A stretch of 48,168 bases of DNA, taken from contig CAMDDF010000003.1 in the NCBI GenBank assembly GCA_945890885.1, forward strand, positions 1-48,168. The letters run 5' to 3'. Under the pieces are notes generated by a model that was not told where the DNA came from, searched no databases, and saw nothing but the letters and a program-made list of their open reading frames with translations. Each line of letters opens with the position of its first letter. Positions within the stretch are counted from its first letter, which is position 1. The position numbers and the translations under genes were made by a program. This DNA is from Candidatus Kuenenia stuttgartensis (GTDB lineage: Bacteria > Planctomycetota > Phycisphaerae > Sedimentisphaerales > CAMDDF01). Below, in pieces: positions 19,577 through 28,546 of the stretch.

Positions 19577-19605
19577 TTGCTATTTTTTTTAGAATTGGTT
19601 ATAAC
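19577..19605 (+). promoter_or_regulatory. Candidate promoter TTGCTA-17-TATAAC placing +1 at the GTG of the GntR gene
   Basis: TTGCTA 19577-19582, TATAAC 19600-19605, GTG start at 19612. Confidence 0.4.
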
Positions 19606-19611
19606 AACTAT

Positions 19612-20352
19612 GTGAAAAATAAAGAATACAGCAAAATATATGACAATGTCAAGTCGCAGATACTTGGCAGCCAATATGCCGCGGGTCAAAAACTGCCCCC
19701 GGAAAGGGTTCTATGTAATCAATTTGGGGTTTCGAGAATAACCGCCAGGCACGCTTTAAGATTACTAAAAGAAGACGGGCTCGTAGAAAGATTTCAAGGC
19801 AAAGGCACATTTGTAAAAAATACTAAAACAGCCAAACTGCCCATAACGGATTTGGGATTTGCCAAATCGGTACAGTTTTACGCGCCAGGACTATACAGAA
19901 AACTTTTAAGAAATGAAATGGTCATCGCCCCTCTGGATATTTCTAAAAGCCTTAGCCTTGATACGCAAAAATGTTTTCTCGCGGTCAGAACTGATATTTT
20001 AGATAATCAAAATATCGCTTTTGACAAGGTTTATATTGTGCCAAAGTACTGCAAAAGCGTTACGGAATATCTATTAGTAAAGGTTGATTTTTTCGAAAAA
20101 TGGCTGGAAACTGAAAAAATCAAAGTCGCTTATTGCAATGAAACAATTGAAGCTATCGAAGCGGATAAGGAAATAGCTTCTATTTTAAATATCAAACACG
20201 GCGGCCCAATTTTAAAAGCTGTAGAAACTTATTATGACACCAACAATATAACTTTTGCTGTTTTTGAATCCTATTACAGTGGAGACAAAGTTAAATTAAC
20301 GTCAACTATCAGCTGCAAGGAAAGATCAAATGCAAGAACTTCTAATATATAA
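19612..20352 (+). CDS. GntR/HutC-family regulator with UTRA domain
   Basis: GntR wHTH (GQKLPPERVLCNQFGVSRITARHALRLLKEDGLVERFQGKGTFV) and UTRA-like C-terminus. Confidence 0.9.
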   Translation: MKNKEYSKIYDNVKSQILGSQYAAGQKLPPERVLCNQFGVSRITARHALRLLKEDGLVERFQGKGTFVKNTKTAKLPITDLGFAKSVQFYAPGLYRKLLRNEMVIAPLDISKSLSLDTQKCFLAVRTDILDNQNIAFDKVYIVPKYCKSVTEYLLVKVDFFEKWLETEKIKVAYCNETIEAIEADKEIASILNIKHGGPILKAVETYYDTNNITFAVFESYYSGDKVKLTSTISCKERSNARTSNI

Positions 20353-21490
20353 TGTAAATATTGTTTTAACTGATGAGATTTTAACCAATCACTGCTTATT
20401 GATTTCAAATGGCAAGATTAAAGAAATCTCCCCAAATATAAGCCATGACAATATCGAAGCCGTGGACGGTCAAGGCAATTATCTTTGCCCAGGCTTTATC
20501 GACCTGCATATTCACGGCGTTCATGACCAACTCATAGATAACGGGCCAGAAAGTTTATCGAAAATCTGCGAGATTCTGCCTAAATACGGCGTAACCAGCT
20601 TTTTGCCGACAGTTTGCCCCCTACCTAAAGGTACAGATGCTGAATTTCTCAGGACGCTTTCGCAATCTAAACCAAAAGGCACACAAATAGCTGGCTTTCA
20701 TCTTGAAGGGCCGTTCCTGTCATTGACAGGCGCTTTGCCGCCGGAAGCGCTCGGCAATGCAGATGTTGAGCGGATTAAAAACCTCATCAAAGCAGCAAAA
20801 CCCTACAAGGCAATATTCAGCATTTCGCCTGATTTTGAAAATATTACAGATTTAATTCCGATAATGGCAGATAATAATACGCCTGTCTTTATGACACATA
20901 CGAAAGCAAATGTCCAGCAGACTCTGGATGCGATAAAAGCTGGTGCATGCCATGCAACGCATTTTTATGATGTGTTTTATTCGCCGGAAATGACCGATCC
21001 AGGCGTACGTCCATGCGGGTCAGTTGAAGCAATATACGCAAGCGAAAACGTCAGCGTCGATTTCATTCTTGACGGCGTTCATGTTGACCCGATAGCGGTT
21101 AAAATGGCATTGCAATGCAAAGGCCTCGACAAGGTCTGCCTGATTACCGATGCCAATATCGGCGCAGGCTCAGGTGCCGGAAAATACAGTTTCGGCAACG
21201 AGGAAGTTCAAATCGAATATCCCGGCGCACCTGCAAGACTGGTCAAAAACGGCGGACTGGCAGGAAGCGGGCTTACAATGAATCTGGCGGTGAAAAATGC
21301 CGTAAATATGCTTGGCATAGATTTACCGATGGCAGTGAAAATGGCAAGTGATAATCCAGCAAGAGTTTTAAGGCTTGAAAATACAGGTGCGATCAAAAAA
21401 GACTATGATGCTGACTTTACACTTTTAGACAAGCAATTGAATGTAGTCAAGACATTCGTAGGGGGGCAGTGCTGCTATGATAGAAAATAA
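20330..21490 (+). CDS. nagA: N-acetylglucosamine-6-phosphate deacetylase
   Basis: GFIDLHIHGVHD, FHLEGPFLS, THTKA, CHATHFYDVF, DGVHV, LITDA motifs. Confidence 0.9.
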   Translation: MQELLIYNVNIVLTDEILTNHCLLISNGKIKEISPNISHDNIEAVDGQGNYLCPGFIDLHIHGVHDQLIDNGPESLSKICEILPKYGVTSFLPTVCPLPKGTDAEFLRTLSQSKPKGTQIAGFHLEGPFLSLTGALPPEALGNADVERIKNLIKAAKPYKAIFSISPDFENITDLIPIMADNNTPVFMTHTKANVQQTLDAIKAGACHATHFYDVFYSPEMTDPGVRPCGSVEAIYASENVSVDFILDGVHVDPIAVKMALQCKGLDKVCLITDANIGAGSGAGKYSFGNEEVQIEYPGAPARLVKNGGLAGSGLTMNLAVKNAVNMLGIDLPMAVKMASDNPARVLRLENTGAIKKDYDADFTLLDKQLNVVKTFVGGQCCYDRK

Positions 21491-22793
21491 AGAAGTTTGC
21501 CCGACAAAAAACTTAATTACAGAAACACCTAATAACAGCCGGAATAAATCTGTTATTAAAATAATACTGTTTGTGTTTATGCTCGCGCTTTATTTCATGA
21601 GCTACTTTCATAGAGTTGCCGTTCCTGGAACCATTTTTAATGAATTGCAAAGCGACTTCAACGCCACAGCCACCAATATCGCCATGCTAGGTGCTATTTA
21701 CCTTTACATCTATGCGATCATGCAGATATTCATAGGAATACTTGTGGACAAGATAGGCCCTGCAAGGATAACTATATTTGCTGGGATCATTCTGGCAATT
21801 GGCACAATTTTATTTTCTTTCGCTACTTCATTAAATATGTTGTACGCCACAAGAGCTTTGCTAGCATGCGGTGCCAGTTTCATGTATCTGTGTTTGATAA
21901 AAGAAATCGCAGAATTATTCTCAAGTAAAAATTTTGCTGCCTTTCTTGGTGTAATTATATTAGTAGGCTATATTGGCGGAATCACCGGAACATACCCGTT
22001 TGAAAGAGCCGTAACTTTTATCGGCTGGCGCAGCTCTATACTAATAACGGGCATTATAACCGCTGTTTTTGTTGCAGGTTTTATTTTTCTTCATCTGCGT
22101 ATAAAAGATAAGAAAGTCAACTCTGTAAAGATTTCATTTGAAAATGTAACTTCGGTAATTGCAAATATTTTTACTTTTCCGATATACATATCCAACTGTA
22201 TCAGTTTTTCTATTTACTTTTTAATGCAAAGTTCTATCGGGAAAAAAATTCTCGAGGACGTTTTTAGTTTCAATTCCCAAAAAGCATCTTCATATGTTTT
22301 GGTTTTAGTAGTTCTCAGTATGATAGGAGCCGGCAGCTCGGGTCTTGTTTCAAAATTAATGCAAAATAGACGTAAGCCGCTGATCATTTTCGGTTCTTCA
22401 ATGTCCCTGAGTTTTTGTATTCTAATCCTATTTGCTATCAAAGGTCAGTTAGGGCAATATGTTTTATTGCCAGCTTTTGTTCTTTTGGGATTGTCATCCA
22501 TTGCCCTGCCCATGGGAACAGCATGCATTAAAGAATTAAATGACCATCAGATATCGGCAACGGCTATCAGTTTTATGAATGCCGCCGCTTATGGAGTCAT
22601 TGCTATATTAGTTACCGCTACGGGCTATATAATGGATCTTTTCAGAAATATGGCTACCAAAACAGATAATGCACTTATCTATCCCAAAGAGGCGTATATG
22701 GCAATTTTCACACTATGCCTGGTTTTATCAATATTTTCCTTATTTGGATCATTACTTGTAAAAGAAACGCAAGGCGTTTGTTTAGAGAGTTAA
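21477..22793 (+). CDS. MFS transporter
   Basis: 438 aa, about 12 hydrophobic segments; MSYFHRVAVPGTI...DKIGPARITIFAGIILAIGT. Confidence 0.88.
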   Translation: MIENKEVCPTKNLITETPNNSRNKSVIKIILFVFMLALYFMSYFHRVAVPGTIFNELQSDFNATATNIAMLGAIYLYIYAIMQIFIGILVDKIGPARITIFAGIILAIGTILFSFATSLNMLYATRALLACGASFMYLCLIKEIAELFSSKNFAAFLGVIILVGYIGGITGTYPFERAVTFIGWRSSILITGIITAVFVAGFIFLHLRIKDKKVNSVKISFENVTSVIANIFTFPIYISNCISFSIYFLMQSSIGKKILEDVFSFNSQKASSYVLVLVVLSMIGAGSSGLVSKLMQNRRKPLIIFGSSMSLSFCILILFAIKGQLGQYVLLPAFVLLGLSSIALPMGTACIKELNDHQISATAISFMNAAAYGVIAILVTATGYIMDLFRNMATKTDNALIYPKEAYMAIFTLCLVLSIFSLFGSLLVKETQGVCLES

Positions 22794-22820
22794 CAGTTAA
22801 TCATATTTCGGAGAAATAAA

Positions 22821-23756
22821 ATGGCGAAGTTTGAGTTCGAACCAGCAAAATGTATCCCGTTCAGGGACAAAAAAGTCGTCGCAAGATGCAGAGCTATCAA
22901 ACGTGAGGATATCGAAAAACATCCGAATCCTGATTTTAAAATACAAGTCGTCAAAGACGATGATGCAACTTTTTTGTGGTTTGGAGATTTGATTTCTCGG
23001 CTCAAGATGGCCAGTGACACCAATCAAAAAATCGTGATGATACTGCCCAATCCATGGCCTGGCTATCGGCATGTGGCAAGAATCATCAACAGATGCAAAA
23101 TCAACTGCAAAAATCTGTGGGCGTTTGCAATGGATGAATATGCAGACCAGGACGGCAATATTGCACCTGAAAGCTGGGAGTTCGGATTCAGCCATGCGAT
23201 GCTGAAATTTTTCTACTATGAAATCGACGAAGCATTAAGGCCTGCAAGAAAACAGTTTGTATGCTTCAGCGATTTAAAAGACATCAATGATTACAGCAAA
23301 ATGCTAGCCAATCAGGGCGGAGCAGATATCTGCTACAGCGGCCCCGGCTGGACAGGACATCTGGCATTCATCGAGCCGGATGCGCCGGAACTTCAAGCCC
23401 CGCTAGAAGAATGGAAAACATTCGGAGCTAAAATCGTAACATTAAGCCCCTTTACTCTTGCTCAAAATTCGCTTCACGGCTGCTTCGGCAAAAGCGGCGA
23501 TTTAACTGCGGTTCCGCCTAGAGCAGCAACGATAGGCCCTGCTGACGTAATCGCTGCAAAAGCTCGTTTTGATATGCACGGCATAACAATTGCAGGAAGT
23601 AAAAGTTCATGGCAAAGGCTCACGACAAGACTGGTTCTTCACGGGCCCGTTACGCCGTTGTTGCCACAGTCAATTCTGCAAACATTGAAAACCGATGTAT
23701 ATGTAACCGAAACAGCGGCAATGAACATTGAAACCGACTGGGACAGTGGATACTAA
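22821..23756 (+). CDS. Divergent glucosamine-6-phosphate deaminase (NagB)-like protein
   Basis: NLWAFAMDEY (cf. NagB MDEY) and GGADICYSGPGWTGHLAFIEP (cf. GxGxxGHIAFNEP). Confidence 0.8.
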   Translation: MAKFEFEPAKCIPFRDKKVVARCRAIKREDIEKHPNPDFKIQVVKDDDATFLWFGDLISRLKMASDTNQKIVMILPNPWPGYRHVARIINRCKINCKNLWAFAMDEYADQDGNIAPESWEFGFSHAMLKFFYYEIDEALRPARKQFVCFSDLKDINDYSKMLANQGGADICYSGPGWTGHLAFIEPDAPELQAPLEEWKTFGAKIVTLSPFTLAQNSLHGCFGKSGDLTAVPPRAATIGPADVIAAKARFDMHGITIAGSKSSWQRLTTRLVLHGPVTPLLPQSILQTLKTDVYVTETAAMNIETDWDSGY

Positions 23757-23762
23757 TTCACA

Positions 23763-24887
23763 ATGAAAATCATTGTTGCGACAGATTCTTTCAAGGGTAG
23801 TTTGAGTGCTCAAAGAGCCTGCAGAATTATCGCAGACACAATTTCGAAAAAGTGTCCTGATGCGCAGGTTGTAACCAAACCAATGGCAGATGGCGGCGAA
23901 GGCACGGCTGAAATAATGATAAATAACTGTGCCGGGCAATGGATACCTGAAAAAGTGATAGGGCCATTGCCAAATATGAACGTCGAGGCAGGCTTTGTAT
24001 GGATGGAAAACTCTCAGATAGCATTAGTAGAAATGGCCAGCGCAAGCGGTATTACTTTACTGTCCAATGATCTGCTCAATCCGATGAAAACCACCACATA
24101 CGGAACCGGCCAACTACTAAAACATGCAATAGAAAGACATCCCAAAGAGATATTGCTATCCATAGGAGGCAGCGCAACAGTTGATGCCGGTGTTGGAGCA
24201 GCAATGGCATTAGGATGGAAATTTCTCGATGAGAATGGCCAATGCATTGGTCTGGGAGGCGGTGAGATAAAAAACATCAAAGATATTATCCCGCCTGATA
24301 AAAAAATTGACGTTAAAGTAAAAGTGCTATGCGATGTAGATAACCCCCTATATGGGCCAAACGGCGCAGCAGTAATTTTTGGGCCGCAAAAAGGGGCTGA
24401 TTCTGAAATGGTTAAAATTCTGGACTCGGCCATTAAGCAGTTTTCAGATTTAATAAAATCCAAATTGAGCATTGACGTTTCAAATCTTCCGGGAGCAGGA
24501 GCCGCAGGCGGTCTTGGCGCAGGTGCTATAGCATTTATGAATGCAGATATAGTATCAGGAATAGATACCATCATGAATGTCGTAAAGCTTCAGGATGATT
24601 TGCAAAATGCCGATTGGATAATAACTGGCGAGGGAAAATTCGACAGCCAGTCCCTTAACGGAAAAGTCATTTCTGGCATAGTCAATCTGGCAAAAAAGAC
24701 CAACACAAAAGTCATGGTAATAGCCGGCGATGTTATTTTAGATAAGTCGGTCTATCGTAGTTTTGGAATTGTTGATGCAATCGGATTAAAAGAAAAGAAT
24801 ATGACAACAGAATATGCTATGCTAAATTGTGAACAATTATTAAAAACTGCCAGCAATAAATTTGTAGAAAAACATATTATTAAGTAA
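23763..24887 (+). CDS. Glycerate kinase (GarK/GlxK type)
   Basis: MKIIVATDSFKGSLSAQRA, KPMADGGEGTAEI, LPGAGAAGGLGAGAIAF, ADWIITGEGKFDSQSLNGK. Confidence 0.95.
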   Translation: MKIIVATDSFKGSLSAQRACRIIADTISKKCPDAQVVTKPMADGGEGTAEIMINNCAGQWIPEKVIGPLPNMNVEAGFVWMENSQIALVEMASASGITLLSNDLLNPMKTTTYGTGQLLKHAIERHPKEILLSIGGSATVDAGVGAAMALGWKFLDENGQCIGLGGGEIKNIKDIIPPDKKIDVKVKVLCDVDNPLYGPNGAAVIFGPQKGADSEMVKILDSAIKQFSDLIKSKLSIDVSNLPGAGAAGGLGAGAIAFMNADIVSGIDTIMNVVKLQDDLQNADWIITGEGKFDSQSLNGKVISGIVNLAKKTNTKVMVIAGDVILDKSVYRSFGIVDAIGLKEKNMTTEYAMLNCEQLLKTASNKFVEKHIIK

Positions 24888-24916
24888 AGCATAAATATAT
24901 AGAAAGGATAAGTAAA

Positions 24917-26239
24917 ATGGCAAATAATTTTAAAGCAGGTGCGGCACAAACTGATATAAGCCCGAAAGATTCGCAATTTCTGTTCGGTTATCCACACGTT
25001 AAAAGGTACAGCACAGGCATTCACGACAGGCTGTGGAGTTCGGCATTGTATCTTTCTGATGGAAAAAACGAAGTTATGTTTATTGCTAACGATATAATTT
25101 TCGTAAGCAAAGATCAGTCGAAATATATCCGTCAGCAAATCAGCAAACAAATACCGATAAAGCCTGAAAATATAATGGTAACTGCAACGCATACACATTC
25201 CGGGCCGATTACCCTCGATTATATAAGCAATGAAGCTGACCCTGTCGTGCCTAAGACAGACACAAAATATGTCAAGTTTATGCAGGAGCAAATTATAAAA
25301 GCTGCTGTAAATGCGTATAATTCCGCTGAGCCTGCAAAGGTCGGTTTGGCTATCGCTGATGATACCGGAGTCGGCACCAATCGAAGAAATCCGAACGGGC
25401 CCGCCGACCATAATGTACCTGTGATGGTGGTCAAAAACTTATCGGGCAATAAAAATATTGCCTGCATGCTTGTCTGCTCTATGCACCCGACTGTTCTGCA
25501 CGAGGATTCAACTTTGGTCAGCGGAGATTTTCCTGGACTATCGCGGATATATCTTCAGGAAAATGTTCTCGGCAAGGATTGCCCTGTGTTGCATCATACG
25601 GGCCCTGCCGGCAATCAAAGCCCGCGCCATGTAACCAAGGCAAATACATTTGATGAAGCAAAACGGCTCGGCGAAATCCTCGGCAAGGCAGCCGAAAAGG
25701 CAATTGAAAAAATTGAATACCAATCCGATTTAACAATAAAAGCCAGCGATATCCTTTTGAATGATTTGCCTAAACGCACATTTCCTGCTGTCGATGAAGC
25801 ATCATGCAAACTCAATAAAAGCGTGAACAGGCTGAAAATGCTTAGAGAAACTAAAGCATCATCACAAGAAATACGAACGGCGGAATGCGACTGGTTTGGA
25901 GCGGAAGAAACCCTAACGCTTTCAAAGGCTGCCGCTGATGGAAGACTTGAAAAAGCATACCCAATATGTCTGCCTGCTGAAATTCAGGTTTTCAAAGTCG
26001 GAAAGTGGAATTTTGTCGGCTGGCAAGGTGAAATATTCATCGAATATGCTCTGGAAATTAAAAAACAATCGCCAAATACGTTTGTAATCTCCGTTGCAAA
26101 CGGCGAAATGCAGGGATATATAGTAACCAAAGAGGCTTTCGATGAAGGCGGGTACGAAGCATCTAACGCTATGTTTAGTTATGAAGCCGGCGAAATATTT
26201 GTTGATAAAACTCTCGAAATTCTGGACGAACTTAAATAA
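24917..26239 (+). CDS. Neutral/alkaline ceramidase N-terminal domain-like hydrolase
   Basis: FKAGAAQTDISPKD, MVTATHTHSGP, HPTVL, QSPR motifs; no signal peptide evident. Confidence 0.8.
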   Translation: MANNFKAGAAQTDISPKDSQFLFGYPHVKRYSTGIHDRLWSSALYLSDGKNEVMFIANDIIFVSKDQSKYIRQQISKQIPIKPENIMVTATHTHSGPITLDYISNEADPVVPKTDTKYVKFMQEQIIKAAVNAYNSAEPAKVGLAIADDTGVGTNRRNPNGPADHNVPVMVVKNLSGNKNIACMLVCSMHPTVLHEDSTLVSGDFPGLSRIYLQENVLGKDCPVLHHTGPAGNQSPRHVTKANTFDEAKRLGEILGKAAEKAIEKIEYQSDLTIKASDILLNDLPKRTFPAVDEASCKLNKSVNRLKMLRETKASSQEIRTAECDWFGAEETLTLSKAAADGRLEKAYPICLPAEIQVFKVGKWNFVGWQGEIFIEYALEIKKQSPNTFVISVANGEMQGYIVTKEAFDEGGYEASNAMFSYEAGEIFVDKTLEILDELK

Positions 26240-26301
26240 TGGAATATGTATTAGGTATAGACCTTGGCACCAGCAGGAATATTTCAAAAATTGTAGAATG
26301 A
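26239..26301 (+). pseudogene. FGGY carbohydrate kinase (xylulokinase-like) N-terminal remnant
   Basis: MEYVLGIDLGTSRNISKIVE*; start overlaps the ceramidase-like stop (TAATG). Confidence 0.75.
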
Positions 26302-26333
26302 TGTTAAATAAGTAAACACAAGGAGAAATGTTA

Positions 26334-27626
26334 ATGAAAAAAAATAAAAATGTATTATTTGGCATGTCTGGCGGACCAACGCCGGTGATCAACAACTCTC
26401 TGCGGGGAGTCATAGAAGCCTGTCGCAGTTACCCGTCCGAATTCGGGAAAATCTATGCCGGCTGGCACGGAATTGAGGGCGTTCTCCAAGAGGAACTGAT
26501 CGATATATCGGCTCAACCACAAAAAGAAATTGATCTATTGGCTACAACTCCTGCCGCAGGAGCTGTTGGCACATGTCGCTATAAGCTCACAGAGGATCGT
26601 GCGGAAGATTTTGAGCGAGTTATCGAGGTGCTAAAAGCTCACGATATTGGCTACTTTTTCTACAATGGCGGCAATGACTCTATGGATACCGCCAATAAGG
26701 TGTCCGATTTCGCTAAAGAGAGAAATCTGGATCTTACCGTAGTGGGAATTCCAAAAACGGTTGATAATGATCTGGGCGATCAGGAGATGACATACTGCGA
26801 CCATACCCCCGGTTATGGCTCAATCGCTCGTCATTGGGCTTGTATAATCCAAAATGCCAATGAGGAAAGCATGGGTTGTTGCACGCACAATCCTGTCGTC
26901 GTCATGGAGGCAATGGGCCGCGGCACGGGTTTCATTCCAGCCGCTGTCCGACTGGGAGACCCAAACCGTGAAATGCCTTTGCTTATTGTGATGCCGGAAA
27001 AGAAAATTACTCTTGAGCAAATTGCCGACACCGTCAGCGACAAGCTTAAACAACACGGTCGTTGTATTGTTGTTATGAACTCCGGGCAGGAGTTCGAACC
27101 TTACGGTGGAAAAGACGCCTTTGGGCACCCCGACGGTCTTACTGTTTCCGGGCGTACACAAGGCCTATTTTTGACCAGCTATTTGAGTTCAAAGAACCTT
27201 TCCAAATATGGACCGGCTTTGTGCAATGCTTGGGGAATTGAACAGCGTATGGTGTCGGCGCTTGCCTCCAAGGTCGATCGAGAAGAAGCTTTTCTCGTTG
27301 CAAGACATGCCGTTGAAATTGCTCTCAAGGAAGGAACGGGCTGGATGTCCACCATTGAACGTAAACCCGGAGACACCTATCAAGCTTATTACGACAAGGT
27401 TGCGTTAACTGTAATTGCGAACTCTATACGGGAAGTGCCGAATGACTGGATCACAGAAGACGGTTTTGATGTGACTGACGATTTCGTTAAATACGCCAAA
27501 CCTCTCATCGGTAACGAGTGGGCCGATGTGCCGCTTGAAGGTGGTGTCCAGAGATTTGCCCGTTTCAAGAAAATTTTCGCGGAGAAACGGTGTAAAGAGT
27601 ATGTGCCGATGATGTACAGGCCATAG
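26334..27626 (+). CDS. 6-phosphofructokinase, pyrophosphate-dependent type
   Basis: LFGMSGGPTPVINNSLRGV, YFFYNGGNDSMDTANKV, GIPKTVDNDL; ATG 26334 has AAGGAG at 8-nt spacing (track start 26328). Confidence 0.9.
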   Translation: MKKNKNVLFGMSGGPTPVINNSLRGVIEACRSYPSEFGKIYAGWHGIEGVLQEELIDISAQPQKEIDLLATTPAAGAVGTCRYKLTEDRAEDFERVIEVLKAHDIGYFFYNGGNDSMDTANKVSDFAKERNLDLTVVGIPKTVDNDLGDQEMTYCDHTPGYGSIARHWACIIQNANEESMGCCTHNPVVVMEAMGRGTGFIPAAVRLGDPNREMPLLIVMPEKKITLEQIADTVSDKLKQHGRCIVVMNSGQEFEPYGGKDAFGHPDGLTVSGRTQGLFLTSYLSSKNLSKYGPALCNAWGIEQRMVSALASKVDREEAFLVARHAVEIALKEGTGWMSTIERKPGDTYQAYYDKVALTVIANSIREVPNDWITEDGFDVTDDFVKYAKPLIGNEWADVPLEGGVQRFARFKKIFAEKRCKEYVPMMYRP

Positions 27627-27667
27627 AAAAAAGCGGGAATAAAAATAATACTTAATGATAGGATTAC

Positions 27668-27742
27668 ACTACTGTCCGGTAAAAGTTTCAGGGATTTAAG
27701 GATAAAACGTGCCTGGAAAACAAGTTTTTACCGGACAGTAGT
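27668..27742. mobile_element. 75-bp MITE-like element with 17-bp perfect terminal inverted repeats
   Basis: ACTACTGTCCGGTAAAA at 27668-27684 and TTTTACCGGACAGTAGT at 27726-27742. Confidence 0.6.
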
Positions 27743-27819
27743 ACAAAGCTGTTATCCGCCCGCGCCTTGATCATCATATGACTGCAATAGGAGCTGGCAT
27801 AAAAATACCACAGATATGA

Positions 27820-28092
27820 GATGGTTTACAGGGATTTGATAATATCAAAGAAAATCACATGTGCGGCCATTTTGCCAGGGCAATTATGAAGTCAACCGCC
27901 GAAACTTTGAAAAATCTGATTGATTGCCTTTGTACTGCCGAAAAGCCTTTAAATGCGGCAGCTACCGGCGGCGGTGCTAAAAGCAATTTCTGGCTAAAAA
28001 TCTGTTCCGAAAAAACCGGCGTAAATATCTTCCGTGCCGACTGCCACGAACCGGCAACCAAAGGAGCCGCAATTACTACCGGGCACTTTTAA
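27820..28092 (+). pseudogene. FGGY carbohydrate kinase C-terminal remnant
   Basis: DGLQGFDNIKENHMCGHFARAIMKSTAETLKNLIDCL...AAATGGGAKSNFWLKICSEKTGVNIFRADCHEPATKGAAITTGHF* matches the FGGY C-terminal signature (tGGGakS..W); no intact start. Confidence 0.8.
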
Positions 28093-28111
28093 AAGCAATC
28101 GGCCGCAGTTT

Positions 28112-28546
28112 TTACTCAGGTCTTTGTCTGAATTCTATAACTTCACCATCCGGCCCGCAAAAATACGCAACCCAAACATCGGGCCTGAATTCAACAGGTT
28201 CGCCGAGAAATTTAACGCCTCTCTGTTTCAATTGTGCAATGTGTGTGTGAAAATCATTAACTTCAAAACCGATGTGAGTCAGCCCATGGTCGTATTGATT
28301 CATATTTCCGGCTTTATTTTGACCTTTGGGATTTGCATATTCAAATATTTCAAGCATTGCGTCGCCTAATTGCAGATGAGCAATTTTACAGACGGCTCCC
28401 TTAACGCCTATCACCCTTGCGATTCGATCATCTGTGATGTTAAGCTCCATAAGCACTTTCATCCCAAGAAAATCCCTGTAAAATTCCAGGGATTTTTCCA
28501 TACTGCTTACGCCCAAACCGACATGTCCCAAACTTTTAATCATCAT
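28112..28546 (-). CDS. VOC-superfamily (glyoxalase / methylmalonyl-CoA epimerase-like) protein
   Basis: IKSLGHVGLGVSSMEKSLEFYRDFLGMKV ... HIGFEVNDFHTHIAQLKQRGVKF ... GPDGEVIEF. Confidence 0.88.
   Translation of the reverse strand: MMIKSLGHVGLGVSSMEKSLEFYRDFLGMKVLMELNITDDRIARVIGVKGAVCKIAHLQLGDAMLEIFEYANPKGQNKAGNMNQYDHGLTHIGFEVNDFHTHIAQLKQRGVKFLGEPVEFRPDVWVAYFCGPDGEVIEFRQRPE

Noticed and set aside
24014-24574. 186-aa minus-strand ORF
   Set aside because: Antisense to glycerate kinase; Pro/Ala/Ser-rich shadow ORF
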